This document shows, piece after piece, positions 8,409-17,311 of a stretch of DNA of 64,000 nt (position 1 is the first letter of the stretch; each line of letters opens with the position of its first letter). The notes beneath the pieces are model-generated. The model was not told where the DNA came from. It was given only the letters and a program-made list of their open reading frames with translations, and searched no databases. This DNA comes from Falsiroseomonas sp050563535 (GTDB taxonomy: Bacteria; Pseudomonadota; Alphaproteobacteria; Acetobacterales; Acetobacteraceae): assembly GCF_050563535.1 (NCBI RefSeq), contig NZ_JBNXUO010000001.1, forward strand, positions 1 through 64,000, in the 5' to 3' direction. A program made the position numbers and the translations under genes.

Positions 8409-8470
8409 ACAAGCAAGGCCCCAGCCGGTTCCGCATGGACCGGGCGGGGCGGGGCGGAGGGGACACATCC

Positions 8471-9343
8471 ATGAAATGGCCGGCCTTCGGCTATGCCCGG
8501 GCCACGACGCTCGGCGATGTGTGGCGCCTGCAGGCCGAGCATGGCGAGGGCGCGAAGCTCCTCGCCGGCGGGCAGACGCTGCTGGCGACGCTGGCCTATC
8601 GCCTGTCGGAACCCGGCATCCTCGTCGACATCACGCGGATCGAGGCGCTGCGCGGCATCGCGCTTTCGGATGGCGTGCTGCGCATCGGCGCGCTGACGCG
8701 CCATGCCGAGCTGGGACAGGACGCGCTGGTGGCGCGGCACGCGCCGCTGCTGGCCGAGGCCGTGCCCCTCATCGCGCACCCCGCCATCCGCAACCGCGGC
8801 ACGATCGGCGGCAGCCTGGCCTATGCGGACCCGGCGGCCGAACTGCCGGCCTGCGTCGTCGCGCTCGGCGCGACGGTGGTGCTGGCCTCGGCCGGCGGGG
8901 AGCGGCGGGTGCCGGCGGAGGCGTTCTTCACCGGCCTGCTGGCGACGGCGCTGCGGCCGGGCGAGCTGATCGCGGCGGTGGAGGTCCCGGTCGCCACCCC
9001 GGCGACTCGCTGCGCCATCGTGGAGGTCGCGCGGCGGACAGGCGACTACGCGATGGCGGGGCTCGCGGCCTGCCTCGTCCTCGATGGCGGGCGCGTGGGC
9101 GCGGCGCGGCTGGCCTTCTTCGGCGTGGGCGACGGCCCGGTGCTGGCGCGGCTCGCCATGGCGGCGCTGGAAGGCCGCGCGCTGGATGCCGGCGCCATAG
9201 CCGCGGCGCAGGCCGCGCTGGCCGGCGACCTGGACCCGCCGGGCGACCTGCACGGCCCGCCGGAGATGAAGCGCCACCTGGCGCGCGTGCTGACCGCGCG
9301 CGCCCTGGCCCGCTTCCGGCCCGCTTCGGAGATGGCGGCATGA
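8471..9343 (+). CDS. Molybdenum hydroxylase, FAD-binding medium subunit (CoxM/XdhB type)
   Basis: A 290-residue subunit that passes electrons from the iron-sulfur subunit to FAD. The FAD-binding signature is seen as LLAGGQTLLATLAYRL (about 31-46) and as RNRGTIGGSLAYADPAAELP (about 107-126). The C-terminal CO dehydrogenase flavoprotein domain follows. The ATG at 8471 is chosen because a purine-rich GGAGGGG site precedes it and homologues begin near the FGY motif; the frame is open further upstream across the promoter. Its stop overlaps the small-subunit ATG (ATGA). First gene of a likely seven-gene operon ending at 16018. Confidence 0.88.
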   Translation: MKWPAFGYARATTLGDVWRLQAEHGEGAKLLAGGQTLLATLAYRLSEPGILVDITRIEALRGIALSDGVLRIGALTRHAELGQDALVARHAPLLAEAVPLIAHPAIRNRGTIGGSLAYADPAAELPACVVALGATVVLASAGGERRVPAEAFFTGLLATALRPGELIAAVEVPVATPATRCAIVEVARRTGDYAMAGLAACLVLDGGRVGAARLAFFGVGDGPVLARLAMAALEGRALDAGAIAAAQAALAGDLDPPGDLHGPPEMKRHLARVLTARALARFRPASEMAA

Positions 9344-9825
9344 GCATGCGCGTGGACATCACCCTGACCGTGAACGGCGAACGCGTGTCGCGCAGCGTCG
9401 AGCCGCGGCGCCACCTGATCGACTTCCTCCGCCTCGACCTCGGCCTGACCGGCAGCCATGCGGGCTGCGAGCACGGCGTCTGCGGCGCCTGCACGGTGCG
9501 GGTGGACGGCGAGATCCTGCGCGGCTGCCTCGTGCTGGCCGTGAGCCTCGACGGCGCGGAGGTCACCACCATCGAGGGGCTGACCGACAGCGGCGAGGTG
9601 GAGGACCTGCAGGCCGCCTTCGTCGCCGCCAATGCCGCGCAATGCGGCTTCTGCACGCCGGGCATGGTGATGGCGGCGGCCGACATCCTGCGCCACCACG
9701 CGGATGCCAACCGCGCCGCGATCCGCGAACACCTGTCCGGCAACTACTGCCGCTGCACCGGCTACCAGGCGGTCGTGGACGCGGTGGAGGCGACGCTGGC
9801 CGCCCGGCGGGGGGATGCGCGATGA
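9340..9825 (+). CDS. Molybdenum hydroxylase, 2Fe-2S small subunit (CoxS/XdhC type)
   Basis: A 161-residue subunit with two 2Fe-2S clusters. The plant-ferredoxin-like cluster uses Cys43, Cys48, Cys51 and Cys63 (GCEHGVCGAC...GC). The second uses Cys102, Cys105, Cys137 and Cys139 (QCGFCTPG...NYCRCTG). All eight ligands are present. It overlaps both neighbours by ATGA. It relays electrons from the molybdopterin subunit to the FAD subunit. A second Met at codon 3 is an alternative start. Confidence 0.92.
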   Translation: MSMRVDITLTVNGERVSRSVEPRRHLIDFLRLDLGLTGSHAGCEHGVCGACTVRVDGEILRGCLVLAVSLDGAEVTTIEGLTDSGEVEDLQAAFVAANAAQCGFCTPGMVMAAADILRHHADANRAAIREHLSGNYCRCTGYQAVVDAVEATLAARRGDAR

Positions 9826-12218
9826 ACGACATGCCGACCCCCGCTTCCATCGGCCTCTCGCGCGAGGACCTGCCGAATTCCTACATCGGCCGGTCGGTGC
9901 CGCGGCCGAACGCGCCGAAGCTGGTGCAGGGCCGCGCCACCTACACCGACGACGTGGTCCTGCCGCGGCTGGCGCATGCGGCCTTCCTGCGGTCCCCGCA
10001 TGCCCATGCGCGCATCGTCTCGGTCGATGCCGCGGCGGCGCTGGCGGTGCCGGGCGTGCTGCGGGTGTTCACCGGCGCGGACCTGGCGAAGGTCTGCGAC
10101 CCCTGGGTGGCGACGCTCGACCACCTGAAGGGCATGAAGTCCGCGCCGCAACACCCGCTGCCGCTGGACCGCGCGACCTGGCAGGGCGAGCCGGTCGTCG
10201 CCGTGGTGGCGGACAGCCGCGCCGCGGCCGAGGATGGCGTGGCCGCGCTGGCCGTCGAGTTCGACCCGCTGCCCGCGCAGCTCGACATGGAGACGGCGCT
10301 GGCGCCCGGCGCGGTGGTGATCCACCCCGCGCTCGGCGACAACCTGGTCTTCACCCGCACGGCGGAGAAGGGCGACGTGGCGGCCGCCATGGCGGCGGCG
10401 CACCGGGTGGTGGAGGCCACCTTCGTGACCGCCCGCCACACCGGCGTGACGCTGGAGCCGCGCAGCATCATCGCCGACTACAACCGCGCCGAGGGCACGC
10501 TGACCGTGCACCATTCGACGCAGGCGCCGCACATGATGCAGGGCGTCTTCGCGAAGCAGCTGCGGATGGAGGAAGGCAAGGTCCGCGTCATCTGCAAGGA
10601 CGTGGGCGGCAGCTTCGGCATCAAGGTGCATGTCTACCCGGACGAGGTCGCGGTCGCGGCCATGTCGCGCATCCTCGGCCGACCCGTGAAGTTCATCGCC
10701 GACCGGTTCGAGAGCTTCGTCTCCGACATCCATGCGCGCGACCACCGCATCAAGGGGCGCATCGCGGTGGATGCGGAAGGCCGCATCCTGGCCTTCGACA
10801 TCGACGACCTGACCGGCATCGGCCCCTATTCCGTCTATCCCCGCACCAGCGCCATCGAGGGCAACCAGGTGGTGAACCTGTGCGGCGGGCCGTACGACTT
10901 CGCGAACTACCGCTGCACCACCACGGTGGTGGCGCAGAACAAGGCGCCGACCTGCCAGTACCGCGCCGTCGGCCACCCGATCGCCACCGCGGTGACGGAG
11001 GGGCTGGTGGACCTGGCGGCCGAGGCGCTGGGGATGGACCCGGTCGAGATCCGCCGCCGCAACCTGATCCGCGACGACGCCTATCCCTTCACCTCCCCGG
11101 CCGGGATGCGCTTCGAGGGGCTGTCCCACCACGCGGCGCTCGACAAGCTGCTGGAGATGGTGCCGGTCGACCGCATCCGCGCCGACCAGGCGGAGGCGCG
11201 CCGGCGCGGCATCCATCGCGGGCTCGGCTTCGCCGCCTTCATCGAGCTGACCAACCCGTCCCCCTTCATGTACGGCATCGGCGGCGCCCGCATCTCCGCG
11301 CAGGATGGCGCGACGGTGCGGATGGACCCGGACGGCTCCGTCGTCGTCGCCTCCGGCGTGACCGAGCAGGGGCAGGGGACGGAGGCGATCCTGGCGCAGA
11401 TCGTGGCGCATGGCGTGGGCGTGCCGGTGGAGCGGGTGAAGGTGGTCACCGGCGACACGCAGGCGACGCCCTATGGCGGCGGCACCTGGGCCTGCCGCGG
11501 CGCCGGCATCGGCGGCGAGGCCGCGCTGCAATCGGCCCTCGCGCTCAAGGACCAGATCCTGGCCGTGGCGGGGGCGATGCTCCAGGCGGCGCCGGGCAGC
11601 CTCGACATCGTCATGGGGCAGGTGGTGGACCGGGAGACGGGGCGGGAGAGGATGCCGCTCGGCGAGCTCGGGCGGATCGTCTACTTCCGCGGCGACACGC
11701 TGCCGAAGGACCTGCCGCGCGAACTGGTGCAGACGCGCCACTTCATCACCAAGGACTACCCCTTCGCCTTCACCAACGGCATCCAGGCAAGCTGGGTCGA
11801 GGTGGATGTCGAGACGGGGATGGTGAAGCTGCTGGAACACTGGTGCGTCGAGGATTGCGGGCGGGTGATCAACCCGCTGCTCGTCGACGAACAGGTGCGC
11901 GGCGGCATCGTGCAGGGCCTGGGCGGCGCGCTCTACGAGCATTGCGTCTATGACGGGCAGGGGAACCTGCTGACGACGACGATGGCCGACTACCTGGTGC
12001 CCATGTCGGCCGAGATGCCGGAGATGCATGTGGGCCATGTGGAGACGCCGACGAGGGAGTCGCTGCTCGGCGCCAAGGGCGCGGGGGAGGCCGGGACGGC
12101 CGGCGCGCCGGGGGCGGTGATGAACGCCATCAACGACGCGCTCCGCCCTCTCGGCGCCCGCGTCACCGAACAGCCCTTCACCCCGGCGCGCATCCTGCGC
12201 GCGCTGGGCACGATCTGA
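9822..12218 (+). CDS. Molybdenum hydroxylase, molybdopterin-binding large subunit (CoxL family, not form I CODH)
   Basis: A 798-residue catalytic subunit of the xanthine oxidase family, binding Mo-cytosine dinucleotide or a related cofactor. The conserved catalytic Glu is in GAKGAGEAG (Glu756), and Q-loop segments include GVTEQGQGTEA. At the active-site loop where form I CO dehydrogenase has AYRCSFR, this protein reads QYRAVGHP (379-386), so it lacks the Cys that carries copper. It is therefore a hydroxylase of some organic substrate, possibly N-heterocyclic or aromatic, not a true CO dehydrogenase. It is co-transcribed with TRAP transporter genes, which suggests an imported carboxylate substrate (inference). 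Confidence 0.88.
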   Translation: MNDMPTPASIGLSREDLPNSYIGRSVPRPNAPKLVQGRATYTDDVVLPRLAHAAFLRSPHAHARIVSVDAAAALAVPGVLRVFTGADLAKVCDPWVATLDHLKGMKSAPQHPLPLDRATWQGEPVVAVVADSRAAAEDGVAALAVEFDPLPAQLDMETALAPGAVVIHPALGDNLVFTRTAEKGDVAAAMAAAHRVVEATFVTARHTGVTLEPRSIIADYNRAEGTLTVHHSTQAPHMMQGVFAKQLRMEEGKVRVICKDVGGSFGIKVHVYPDEVAVAAMSRILGRPVKFIADRFESFVSDIHARDHRIKGRIAVDAEGRILAFDIDDLTGIGPYSVYPRTSAIEGNQVVNLCGGPYDFANYRCTTTVVAQNKAPTCQYRAVGHPIATAVTEGLVDLAAEALGMDPVEIRRRNLIRDDAYPFTSPAGMRFEGLSHHAALDKLLEMVPVDRIRADQAEARRRGIHRGLGFAAFIELTNPSPFMYGIGGARISAQDGATVRMDPDGSVVVASGVTEQGQGTEAILAQIVAHGVGVPVERVKVVTGDTQATPYGGGTWACRGAGIGGEAALQSALALKDQILAVAGAMLQAAPGSLDIVMGQVVDRETGRERMPLGELGRIVYFRGDTLPKDLPRELVQTRHFITKDYPFAFTNGIQASWVEVDVETGMVKLLEHWCVEDCGRVINPLLVDEQVRGGIVQGLGGALYEHCVYDGQGNLLTTTMADYLVPMSAEMPEMHVGHVETPTRESLLGAKGAGEAGTAGAPGAVMNAINDALRPLGARVTEQPFTPARILRALGTI

Positions 12219-12241
12219 ACGAACAGGGAGGAGAGAGAGCC

Positions 12242-13315
12242 ATGACGATCCGCCGCCGCCACCTTCTCGCGGGGGGCGCAGCCCTGCCGCTGTTCGCCGC
12301 GCACACGGCGCAGGCGCAGAGTGCGGTGAACATCACCATCGCCGCCAGCCACCCGGTCCAGAACTTCTGGATCCACATCATGAAGACCGTGTTCCAGCCG
12401 GAGGTGGACAAGTTCCTCCGCGACAACGGCAACACGCATCGCGTGAACTGGCGCGAGGCCTATGGCGGCACGCTGTACCGCTTCCAGGACACGATGGAGG
12501 CGGTGCGCGACAACATCACCGACATCGGCTATGTCGGCACGCTGTGGGAGGGCAGCACCATGCCCCTCCAGAACGTCACCTACTTCACGCCCTTCGCCAC
12601 CGGCGACCACGGCCTGATCGCCAACGCCTTCGAACGCATGAACGAGAGCGTGCCCGCGATCCGGCAGAACTGGACCGGGCTGAACATGATCCCGCTCAGC
12701 TCCTACATCACCGACACCTACCACATCTGGTCCACCTTCCCCGTCCGCACGCTGGACGACCTGCGCAACCGCAAGATCTCCGCCCCCGGCACCAGCGCGA
12801 ACTGGCTGACCGGCACGGGCGCGACGCCGGTGGATGGCGCGCTGACCACCTACTACACCGACATCCAGACCGGCGTGTCGGAAGGCGCGCTGTCCTTCTA
12901 CGTGGGCATCCTGCCGACGCGGGTGTACGAGGTCGCGAAATACATCACCGAATGCAATGTCGGCGCGATGTATGTCGGCGGCATCGCCGTGAACCGCCAG
13001 CGCTACGACCGCTACCCCGAGCCGGTGCGCCGCGCGCTGGTGGCGGCGGGCAAGGCCTCGACCGCCGCGCATATCCGCGACGTGTCGGACCGCATCGCGA
13101 CCGCGAAGGCCGAGATGGTGCAGAAGGGCGCGATCGTCAGCACCCTCGCCCCCGCCGAGCGCGAGCGCTGGATCCGCGGCCTGCCGAACCTGGCGAAGAC
13201 CTGGGCCGACAGTTCCGGCGCGGCGTCGCGGGACGTGCTGAACGCCTATTTCGCCGCGATCCGGGAAGCCGGCCAGACGCCCGGCCGCAACTGGGACCGC
13301 GAGCTGACCGCGTAA
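12242..13315 (+). CDS. TRAP transporter solute-binding protein (DctP family)
   Basis: A 357-residue periplasmic receptor. The N-terminus has RRRHLL, a hydrophobic core and cleavage near AQA-Q (about 26), so it is Tat- or Sec-exported. The fold region includes the usual helix around NRKISAPGTSANW (about 175-190) with the Arg-containing ligand loop of DctP proteins. A strong GGGAGGAGAGAG site precedes the ATG. It is followed by dctQ and dctM, so a complete TRAP system is encoded. Its place after a molybdenum hydroxylase suggests that it captures that enzyme's substrate. Confidence 0.88.
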   Translation: MTIRRRHLLAGGAALPLFAAHTAQAQSAVNITIAASHPVQNFWIHIMKTVFQPEVDKFLRDNGNTHRVNWREAYGGTLYRFQDTMEAVRDNITDIGYVGTLWEGSTMPLQNVTYFTPFATGDHGLIANAFERMNESVPAIRQNWTGLNMIPLSSYITDTYHIWSTFPVRTLDDLRNRKISAPGTSANWLTGTGATPVDGALTTYYTDIQTGVSEGALSFYVGILPTRVYEVAKYITECNVGAMYVGGIAVNRQRYDRYPEPVRRALVAAGKASTAAHIRDVSDRIATAKAEMVQKGAIVSTLAPAERERWIRGLPNLAKTWADSSGAASRDVLNAYFAAIREAGQTPGRNWDRELTA

Positions 13316-13342
13316 CCGAGGACCGGGACCGGAGACGCCGCC

Positions 13343-13900
13343 ATGGCGGATGACATCGACATGGCGGCGCTCGACGCCGCTGCGCGGACGCAACCCTTCG
13401 ACCCGGTGCGGCTGGTGCTGGACGCGCTGGCGGCGGTCGGCACGATCTGGACCTTCGGACTGATGTGCCTGATCTGCGCCGACGTGGTCGGGCGTTCCTT
13501 CCTCAACGCGCCGATCACGGGGGTGGCGGAGATCGCCGCCCATTCCGTGGTGGGCATCGTGTTCCTCCAGATCGGCGCCACCGTCTACAACCGCCGCATG
13601 ACGCGGGCCGACTTCCTCATCGACCGCATCCTGCGTGCCGCGCCGCGGCTGGGGCGCGCGATCGAACTGGCCTTCCTGCTGCTCGGCGCCGCGATCATGG
13701 CCTTCATCGCGCAATCCGCCTGGGCGCCGATGTGGGCCTCGATGGCGCAGCGCGAATTCTTCGGCGTGCAGGGGCTGTTCACCATCCCCACCTGGCCCTT
13801 CCGCGCGCTGATCGTGCTGGGCGGGGCGGCGGGGGCCGTCGCCTATCTCGTGCTGCTGCTGCACGAGGCCCGCGCCCTGCTGCGCCCGGCGAGGGGCTGA
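13343..13900 (+). CDS. TRAP transporter small permease (DctQ family)
   Basis: A 185-residue inner-membrane protein with four predicted TM segments (about 30-50, 68-88, 105-127, 148-170). The DctQ signature CADVVGRSFLNAPITGVAEIA (split across TM1-TM2) is visible as VVGRSFLN followed by PITGVAEI. It ends four bases before dctM. It stabilises the DctM subunit and helps dock the DctP receptor. Confidence 0.88.
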   Translation: MADDIDMAALDAAARTQPFDPVRLVLDALAAVGTIWTFGLMCLICADVVGRSFLNAPITGVAEIAAHSVVGIVFLQIGATVYNRRMTRADFLIDRILRAAPRLGRAIELAFLLLGAAIMAFIAQSAWAPMWASMAQREFFGVQGLFTIPTWPFRALIVLGGAAGAVAYLVLLLHEARALLRPARG

Positions 13901-13904
13901 GCCG

Positions 13905-15218
13905 ATGGAGGACGTGACCCTCGGCTTCGTGCTGATCGGCGCCATGGTCGGGCTGATCGTGCTCGGCCTGCCGATCGGGCTGTCGCTGATCTCGACCGGC
14001 GCCGTCGGCGTGTGGCTGATCCGCGAGAACCCGGACCTCGCCTTCCGCTTCACCGCGCTGGCCGCCTATTCCGGCATCCAGGACTACGTCTTCGCGACCA
14101 TCCCGCTGTTCGTGCTGATGGGGCTGCTGGTCAGCATCTCCGACATCGGCAAGGACACCTTCGAGGTTGCGCAGGCGATGCTGCGGCGCATCCGCGGCGG
14201 GCTCGGCATGGCGACCGTGGGCGCGAACGCGGTCTTCGCGGCGGTCACCGGCGTGTCCATCGCCTCGGCCGCGGTGTTCACCAAGGTCGCGGTGCCGGAG
14301 ATGGTGCGCCACGGCTACACCATGCGCTTCGCCGCCGGGACGGTGGCGGGCAGTTCCATCCTCGGGATGCTCATCCCGCCCTCGCTGCTGATGATCGTCT
14401 ACGGCGTGCTGGCCGAGGTCTCGATCGGCAACATGTTCATCGCGGGCGTGATCCCGGGCCTCATCATCGCGCTGGGCTTCGCGGTGATGATCTGGGTCTA
14501 CGCCGCCTTCTTCCCCGACCGCATCATGGCGCGCGCGACGCATCCCGAATTCAGCCAGCGCGCCATGCCGGCGGGCGAGATGGCGGGGAAGGCCCTGCCC
14601 ATCATGGCGCTGGTCGTGCTGATCCTGGGCGGGCTCTACAGCGGCTTCTTCACGCCGACGGAAGCGGGCGCGGTGGGCGCGGCGGGCGCGCTGCTGCTGG
14701 CGCTGGCGCGGGGGCGGCTGAACGGCCCGAAGCTCTGGCGCGTCCTGCGGGAGACGGGGCTCGTCTCCGCCGCCATCCTGTTCCTGCTGATCGCGGCGGG
14801 GCTCTATTCGCGCATGCTGGCGCTGGCGGGCGTGCCGCAGGCGATCGGCGAGATGGTGGAGCATCTCGGCCTCGGGCCCTACGGGTTCCTCGCCGTCTTC
14901 GTGCTGATCATCCTGCTGATGGGGATGATCCTCGACAGCACCTCGATCCTGCTCATCATGGTGCCGATCGGCGCGCCGATCGCGCAGGCGATGGGCTTCG
15001 ACCTGGTGCATTTCGGCATCGTCACCATCATCGCGGTGGAGATGGGGCTGCTGACGCCGCCCTTCGGCATCTCGGTCTTCACGGTGAAGGCGACGCTGGC
15101 CGATCCGAAGGTGGGGATCGAGACGATCTTCGCCGGCGCGCTGCCCTTCGTCGCCGTGATGGGCATCGCGCTGCTGCTGATCGCGCTGGTGCCCTGGCTG
15201 GCCACCGCGCTGGTCTGA
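13905..15218 (+). CDS. TRAP transporter large permease (DctM family)
   Basis: A 437-residue polytopic membrane protein with 11-12 TM helices, of normal family length. Typical motifs are PLFVLMGLLV near residue 70, GSSILGMLIPPSLLMIVYG (about 148-166), FTPTEAGAVGA (about 249-259) and TPPFGISVF near 385. It is the sodium-coupled transport subunit. The gene follows dctQ directly and is followed by the cyclase gene with a GGGAAGGGG ribosome site, indicating continued co-transcription. Confidence 0.92.
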   Translation: MEDVTLGFVLIGAMVGLIVLGLPIGLSLISTGAVGVWLIRENPDLAFRFTALAAYSGIQDYVFATIPLFVLMGLLVSISDIGKDTFEVAQAMLRRIRGGLGMATVGANAVFAAVTGVSIASAAVFTKVAVPEMVRHGYTMRFAAGTVAGSSILGMLIPPSLLMIVYGVLAEVSIGNMFIAGVIPGLIIALGFAVMIWVYAAFFPDRIMARATHPEFSQRAMPAGEMAGKALPIMALVVLILGGLYSGFFTPTEAGAVGAAGALLLALARGRLNGPKLWRVLRETGLVSAAILFLLIAAGLYSRMLALAGVPQAIGEMVEHLGLGPYGFLAVFVLIILLMGMILDSTSILLIMVPIGAPIAQAMGFDLVHFGIVTIIAVEMGLLTPPFGISVFTVKATLADPKVGIETIFAGALPFVAVMGIALLLIALVPWLATALV

Positions 15219-15241
15219 ACGGGAACGGGAAGGGGAAGCGG

Positions 15242-16018
15242 ATGCCGCGCCGGATCGTCGACCTGTCGGTGGCGCTGGAGGCGGGCATCGCCTCCGACCC
15301 GCCGGGCCACACGCCGGAGATCGACTATGTCGACCATCGGCAGAGCGCGGCGGAGGTGGCGCGCTTCTTCCCCGGCCTCCGCATCGAGGACCTGCCGGGC
15401 GGGGAGGGATGGGCGATCGAGCGGCTGCGGCTGACGACCCATACCGGCACGCATCTCGACGCGCCCTATCACTACCACTCCACCATGGATGGCGGCCGGC
15501 GCGCCTGGACCATCGACGAGGTGCCTCTCGAATGGTGTCTCGGCCGCGGCGTCAAGCTCGACTTCCGCCACCTGCCGGACGGCCATGTGCTGACGGCGGC
15601 GGAGGTGGAGGCGGAGCTTGCGCGCATCGGCGTCACGCTCGCGCCCTTCGACATCGTGCTGGTGAACACCGCGGCCGGCGCGCGCTACGGCCAGCCGGAC
15701 TACCTGGCGCGCGGCTGCGGGATGGGGCGGGAGGCGACGCTGTTCCTGACGGCGCAGGGCGTGCGCGTCTGCGGCACCGATGCCTGGTCCTGGGACGCCC
15801 CCTTCCTGCACACCGCGCGGCGCTATGCCGAGACGGGCGACGCATCGCTCATCTGGGAAGGCCACCGCGCGGGGATGGTGCGCGGCTACTGCCACATCGA
15901 GAAGCTCGCCAACCTCGAAGGCCTGCCGCCCACCGGCTTCCAGGTGGCGTGCTTCCCCTTCAAGATCCGCGGCGGCTCGGCCGGCTTCACGCGCGCGGTC
16001 GCGATCTTCGAGGATTGA
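15242..16018 (+). CDS. Cyclase-family metal hydrolase (kynurenine formamidase-like)
   Basis: A 258-residue protein of the cyclase / kynurenine formamidase superfamily. The metal-binding signature HTGTHLDAP is at residues 67-75 (His67, His71, Asp73), followed by YHYH. Members hydrolyse cyclic amides, formamides or related bonds with zinc or manganese. The start is ATG at 15242 with AAGGGGAAG upstream; the frame runs open far upstream only by chance. As the last gene of the hydroxylase-TRAP operon, it could open a ring or cleave an amide formed by the hydroxylase (inference). The substrate is unknown. Confidence 0.85.
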   Translation: MPRRIVDLSVALEAGIASDPPGHTPEIDYVDHRQSAAEVARFFPGLRIEDLPGGEGWAIERLRLTTHTGTHLDAPYHYHSTMDGGRRAWTIDEVPLEWCLGRGVKLDFRHLPDGHVLTAAEVEAELARIGVTLAPFDIVLVNTAAGARYGQPDYLARGCGMGREATLFLTAQGVRVCGTDAWSWDAPFLHTARRYAETGDASLIWEGHRAGMVRGYCHIEKLANLEGLPPTGFQVACFPFKIRGGSAGFTRAVAIFED

Positions 16019-16061
16019 GGCGCGCCACACCGCACGCCTCCCCGCGGCCCCCGCCCGGGCG

Positions 16062-16090
16062 TTGTCTTCCCGCCCGAAGAAAGGGATACT
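16062..16090 (+). promoter_or_regulatory. Candidate sigma70 promoter for the acyl-CoA dehydrogenase operon
   Basis: TTGTCT (16062-16067) and GATACT (16085-16090) are exactly 17 bp apart, four of six matches in each box. The predicted start is about 44 bases before the GTG start codon at 16141. It lies in the 122-bp gap after the cyclase stop, which supports a separate transcription unit. Confidence 0.5.
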
Positions 16091-16140
16091 GACCGGTAAG
16101 GCCGCCCGGCTGGGCAGCCGAACCGAAGGAAACGCCCGGC

Positions 16141-17307
16141 GTGATCCCGCGCACCCTGTTCACCCCCGAGCATGAGCTGTTCCGCGACCAGGTGCGGCGC
16201 TTCATCGCCGCCGAGATCGCGCCCCACCACGCCGCCTGGGAGAAGGCGGGCATCGTCCCGCGCAGCGCCTGGCTGAAGGCGGGGGAGGGGGGTTTCCTCT
16301 GCACCGCCGTGCCGGAGGAATACGGCGGCGCGGGCGGGGATTTCCTGCACGGCGCCATCATGGTCGAGGAGATGGCGCGCGCGGGCGCCACCGGCCCCAC
16401 CTTCTACCTCCAGTCCGAGATCATCTCGCCCTACCTCGTCCGCCACGGGACCGAGGCGCAGAAGCGCCGCTGGCTGCCCGGCATGGCGAAGGGCACGGTC
16501 GTCGCCTCGCTCGGGATGAGCGAGCCGTCCGGCGGCAGCGACGTGGCGAACATCCGCACCACCGCGATCCGCGACGGCGACGACTACGTGGTGAACGGCC
16601 AGAAGGTCTTCATCACCGCGGGCCACAGCTCCGACCTGCTGCTGCTGGCCTGCAAGACGGACCCGAAGGCGGGGGCGAAGGGCGTGTCGCTGCTGCTGGT
16701 CGACACGACGCTGCCCGGCTACCAGCGCGGGCGCCTGCTGGAGAAGATCGGCTGCAAGGCGCAGGACACGGCGGAGCTGTTCTTCCAGGACATGCGCGTG
16801 CCGGCGGACTGCCTGCTGGGCGAGGAGGGCCGCGGCTTCGCGATGCTGATGGGCGAACTGCCGCAGGAAAGGCTGGTGCAGGCCATCCGCGCGGTCGCGT
16901 CCAGCGAGGCGGCGATCGGATGGACGCTGGACCACGCGGTGCAGCGCAGGATGTTCGGCCAGACGCTGGCGGATTTCCAGAACACGCGCTTCCGCCTGGC
17001 GGAGATGCGCGCCGACACGCAGGCGCAGCGCGTCTTCCTCGACCGCTGCATCGAGCTGCACCTGGAAGGCCGGCTTTCGGCGGTAGATGCCGCGATGCTG
17101 AAGCTGACCACGACGGAGCTGCAGGGCCGCGTGATGGACCAGTGCCTGCAGCTGTTCGGGGGATGGGGCTACATGACGGAATTCCCGATCGCCCGCGCCT
17201 TCGTGGATGCCCGGCTCGGCCGCATCGGCGGCGGCGCGGTGGAGGTGATGAAGGAGATCATCTCCCGCGACATGCTGCCGAAGAACCCGAAGCCGGCGCG
17301 GGGCTAG
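16141..17307 (+). CDS. Acyl-CoA dehydrogenase (LCAD-like active site)
   Basis: A 388-residue FAD-dependent acyl-CoA dehydrogenase, full length. The FAD/substrate motif LGMSEPSGGSDVANI (about 125-139) and the C-terminal LFGGWGYMTEFPIAR are clear. The position that carries the catalytic Glu in medium-chain enzymes is Gly here (RIGGGAVEV), while Glu243 in ELPQERL matches the base of long-chain and isovaleryl-CoA enzymes. The start is GTG at 16141 with AAGGAAA upstream. Forms a two-gene unit with the CoA-transferase downstream, so a carboxylic acid may be activated by CoA transfer and then desaturated. Confidence 0.9.
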   Translation: MIPRTLFTPEHELFRDQVRRFIAAEIAPHHAAWEKAGIVPRSAWLKAGEGGFLCTAVPEEYGGAGGDFLHGAIMVEEMARAGATGPTFYLQSEIISPYLVRHGTEAQKRRWLPGMAKGTVVASLGMSEPSGGSDVANIRTTAIRDGDDYVVNGQKVFITAGHSSDLLLLACKTDPKAGAKGVSLLLVDTTLPGYQRGRLLEKIGCKAQDTAELFFQDMRVPADCLLGEEGRGFAMLMGELPQERLVQAIRAVASSEAAIGWTLDHAVQRRMFGQTLADFQNTRFRLAEMRADTQAQRVFLDRCIELHLEGRLSAVDAAMLKLTTTELQGRVMDQCLQLFGGWGYMTEFPIARAFVDARLGRIGGGAVEVMKEIISRDMLPKNPKPARG

Positions 17308-17311
17308 GGCG

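Noticed and set aside
9762..12038. 758-residue reading frame opposite the molybdopterin subunit
   Set aside because: Antisense shadow; the plus strand protein has complete family motifs.
9822..12218. Aerobic CO dehydrogenase (form I coxMSL)
   Set aside because: The AYRCSFR copper loop is absent (QYRAVGHP instead), and accessory cox genes are not present.
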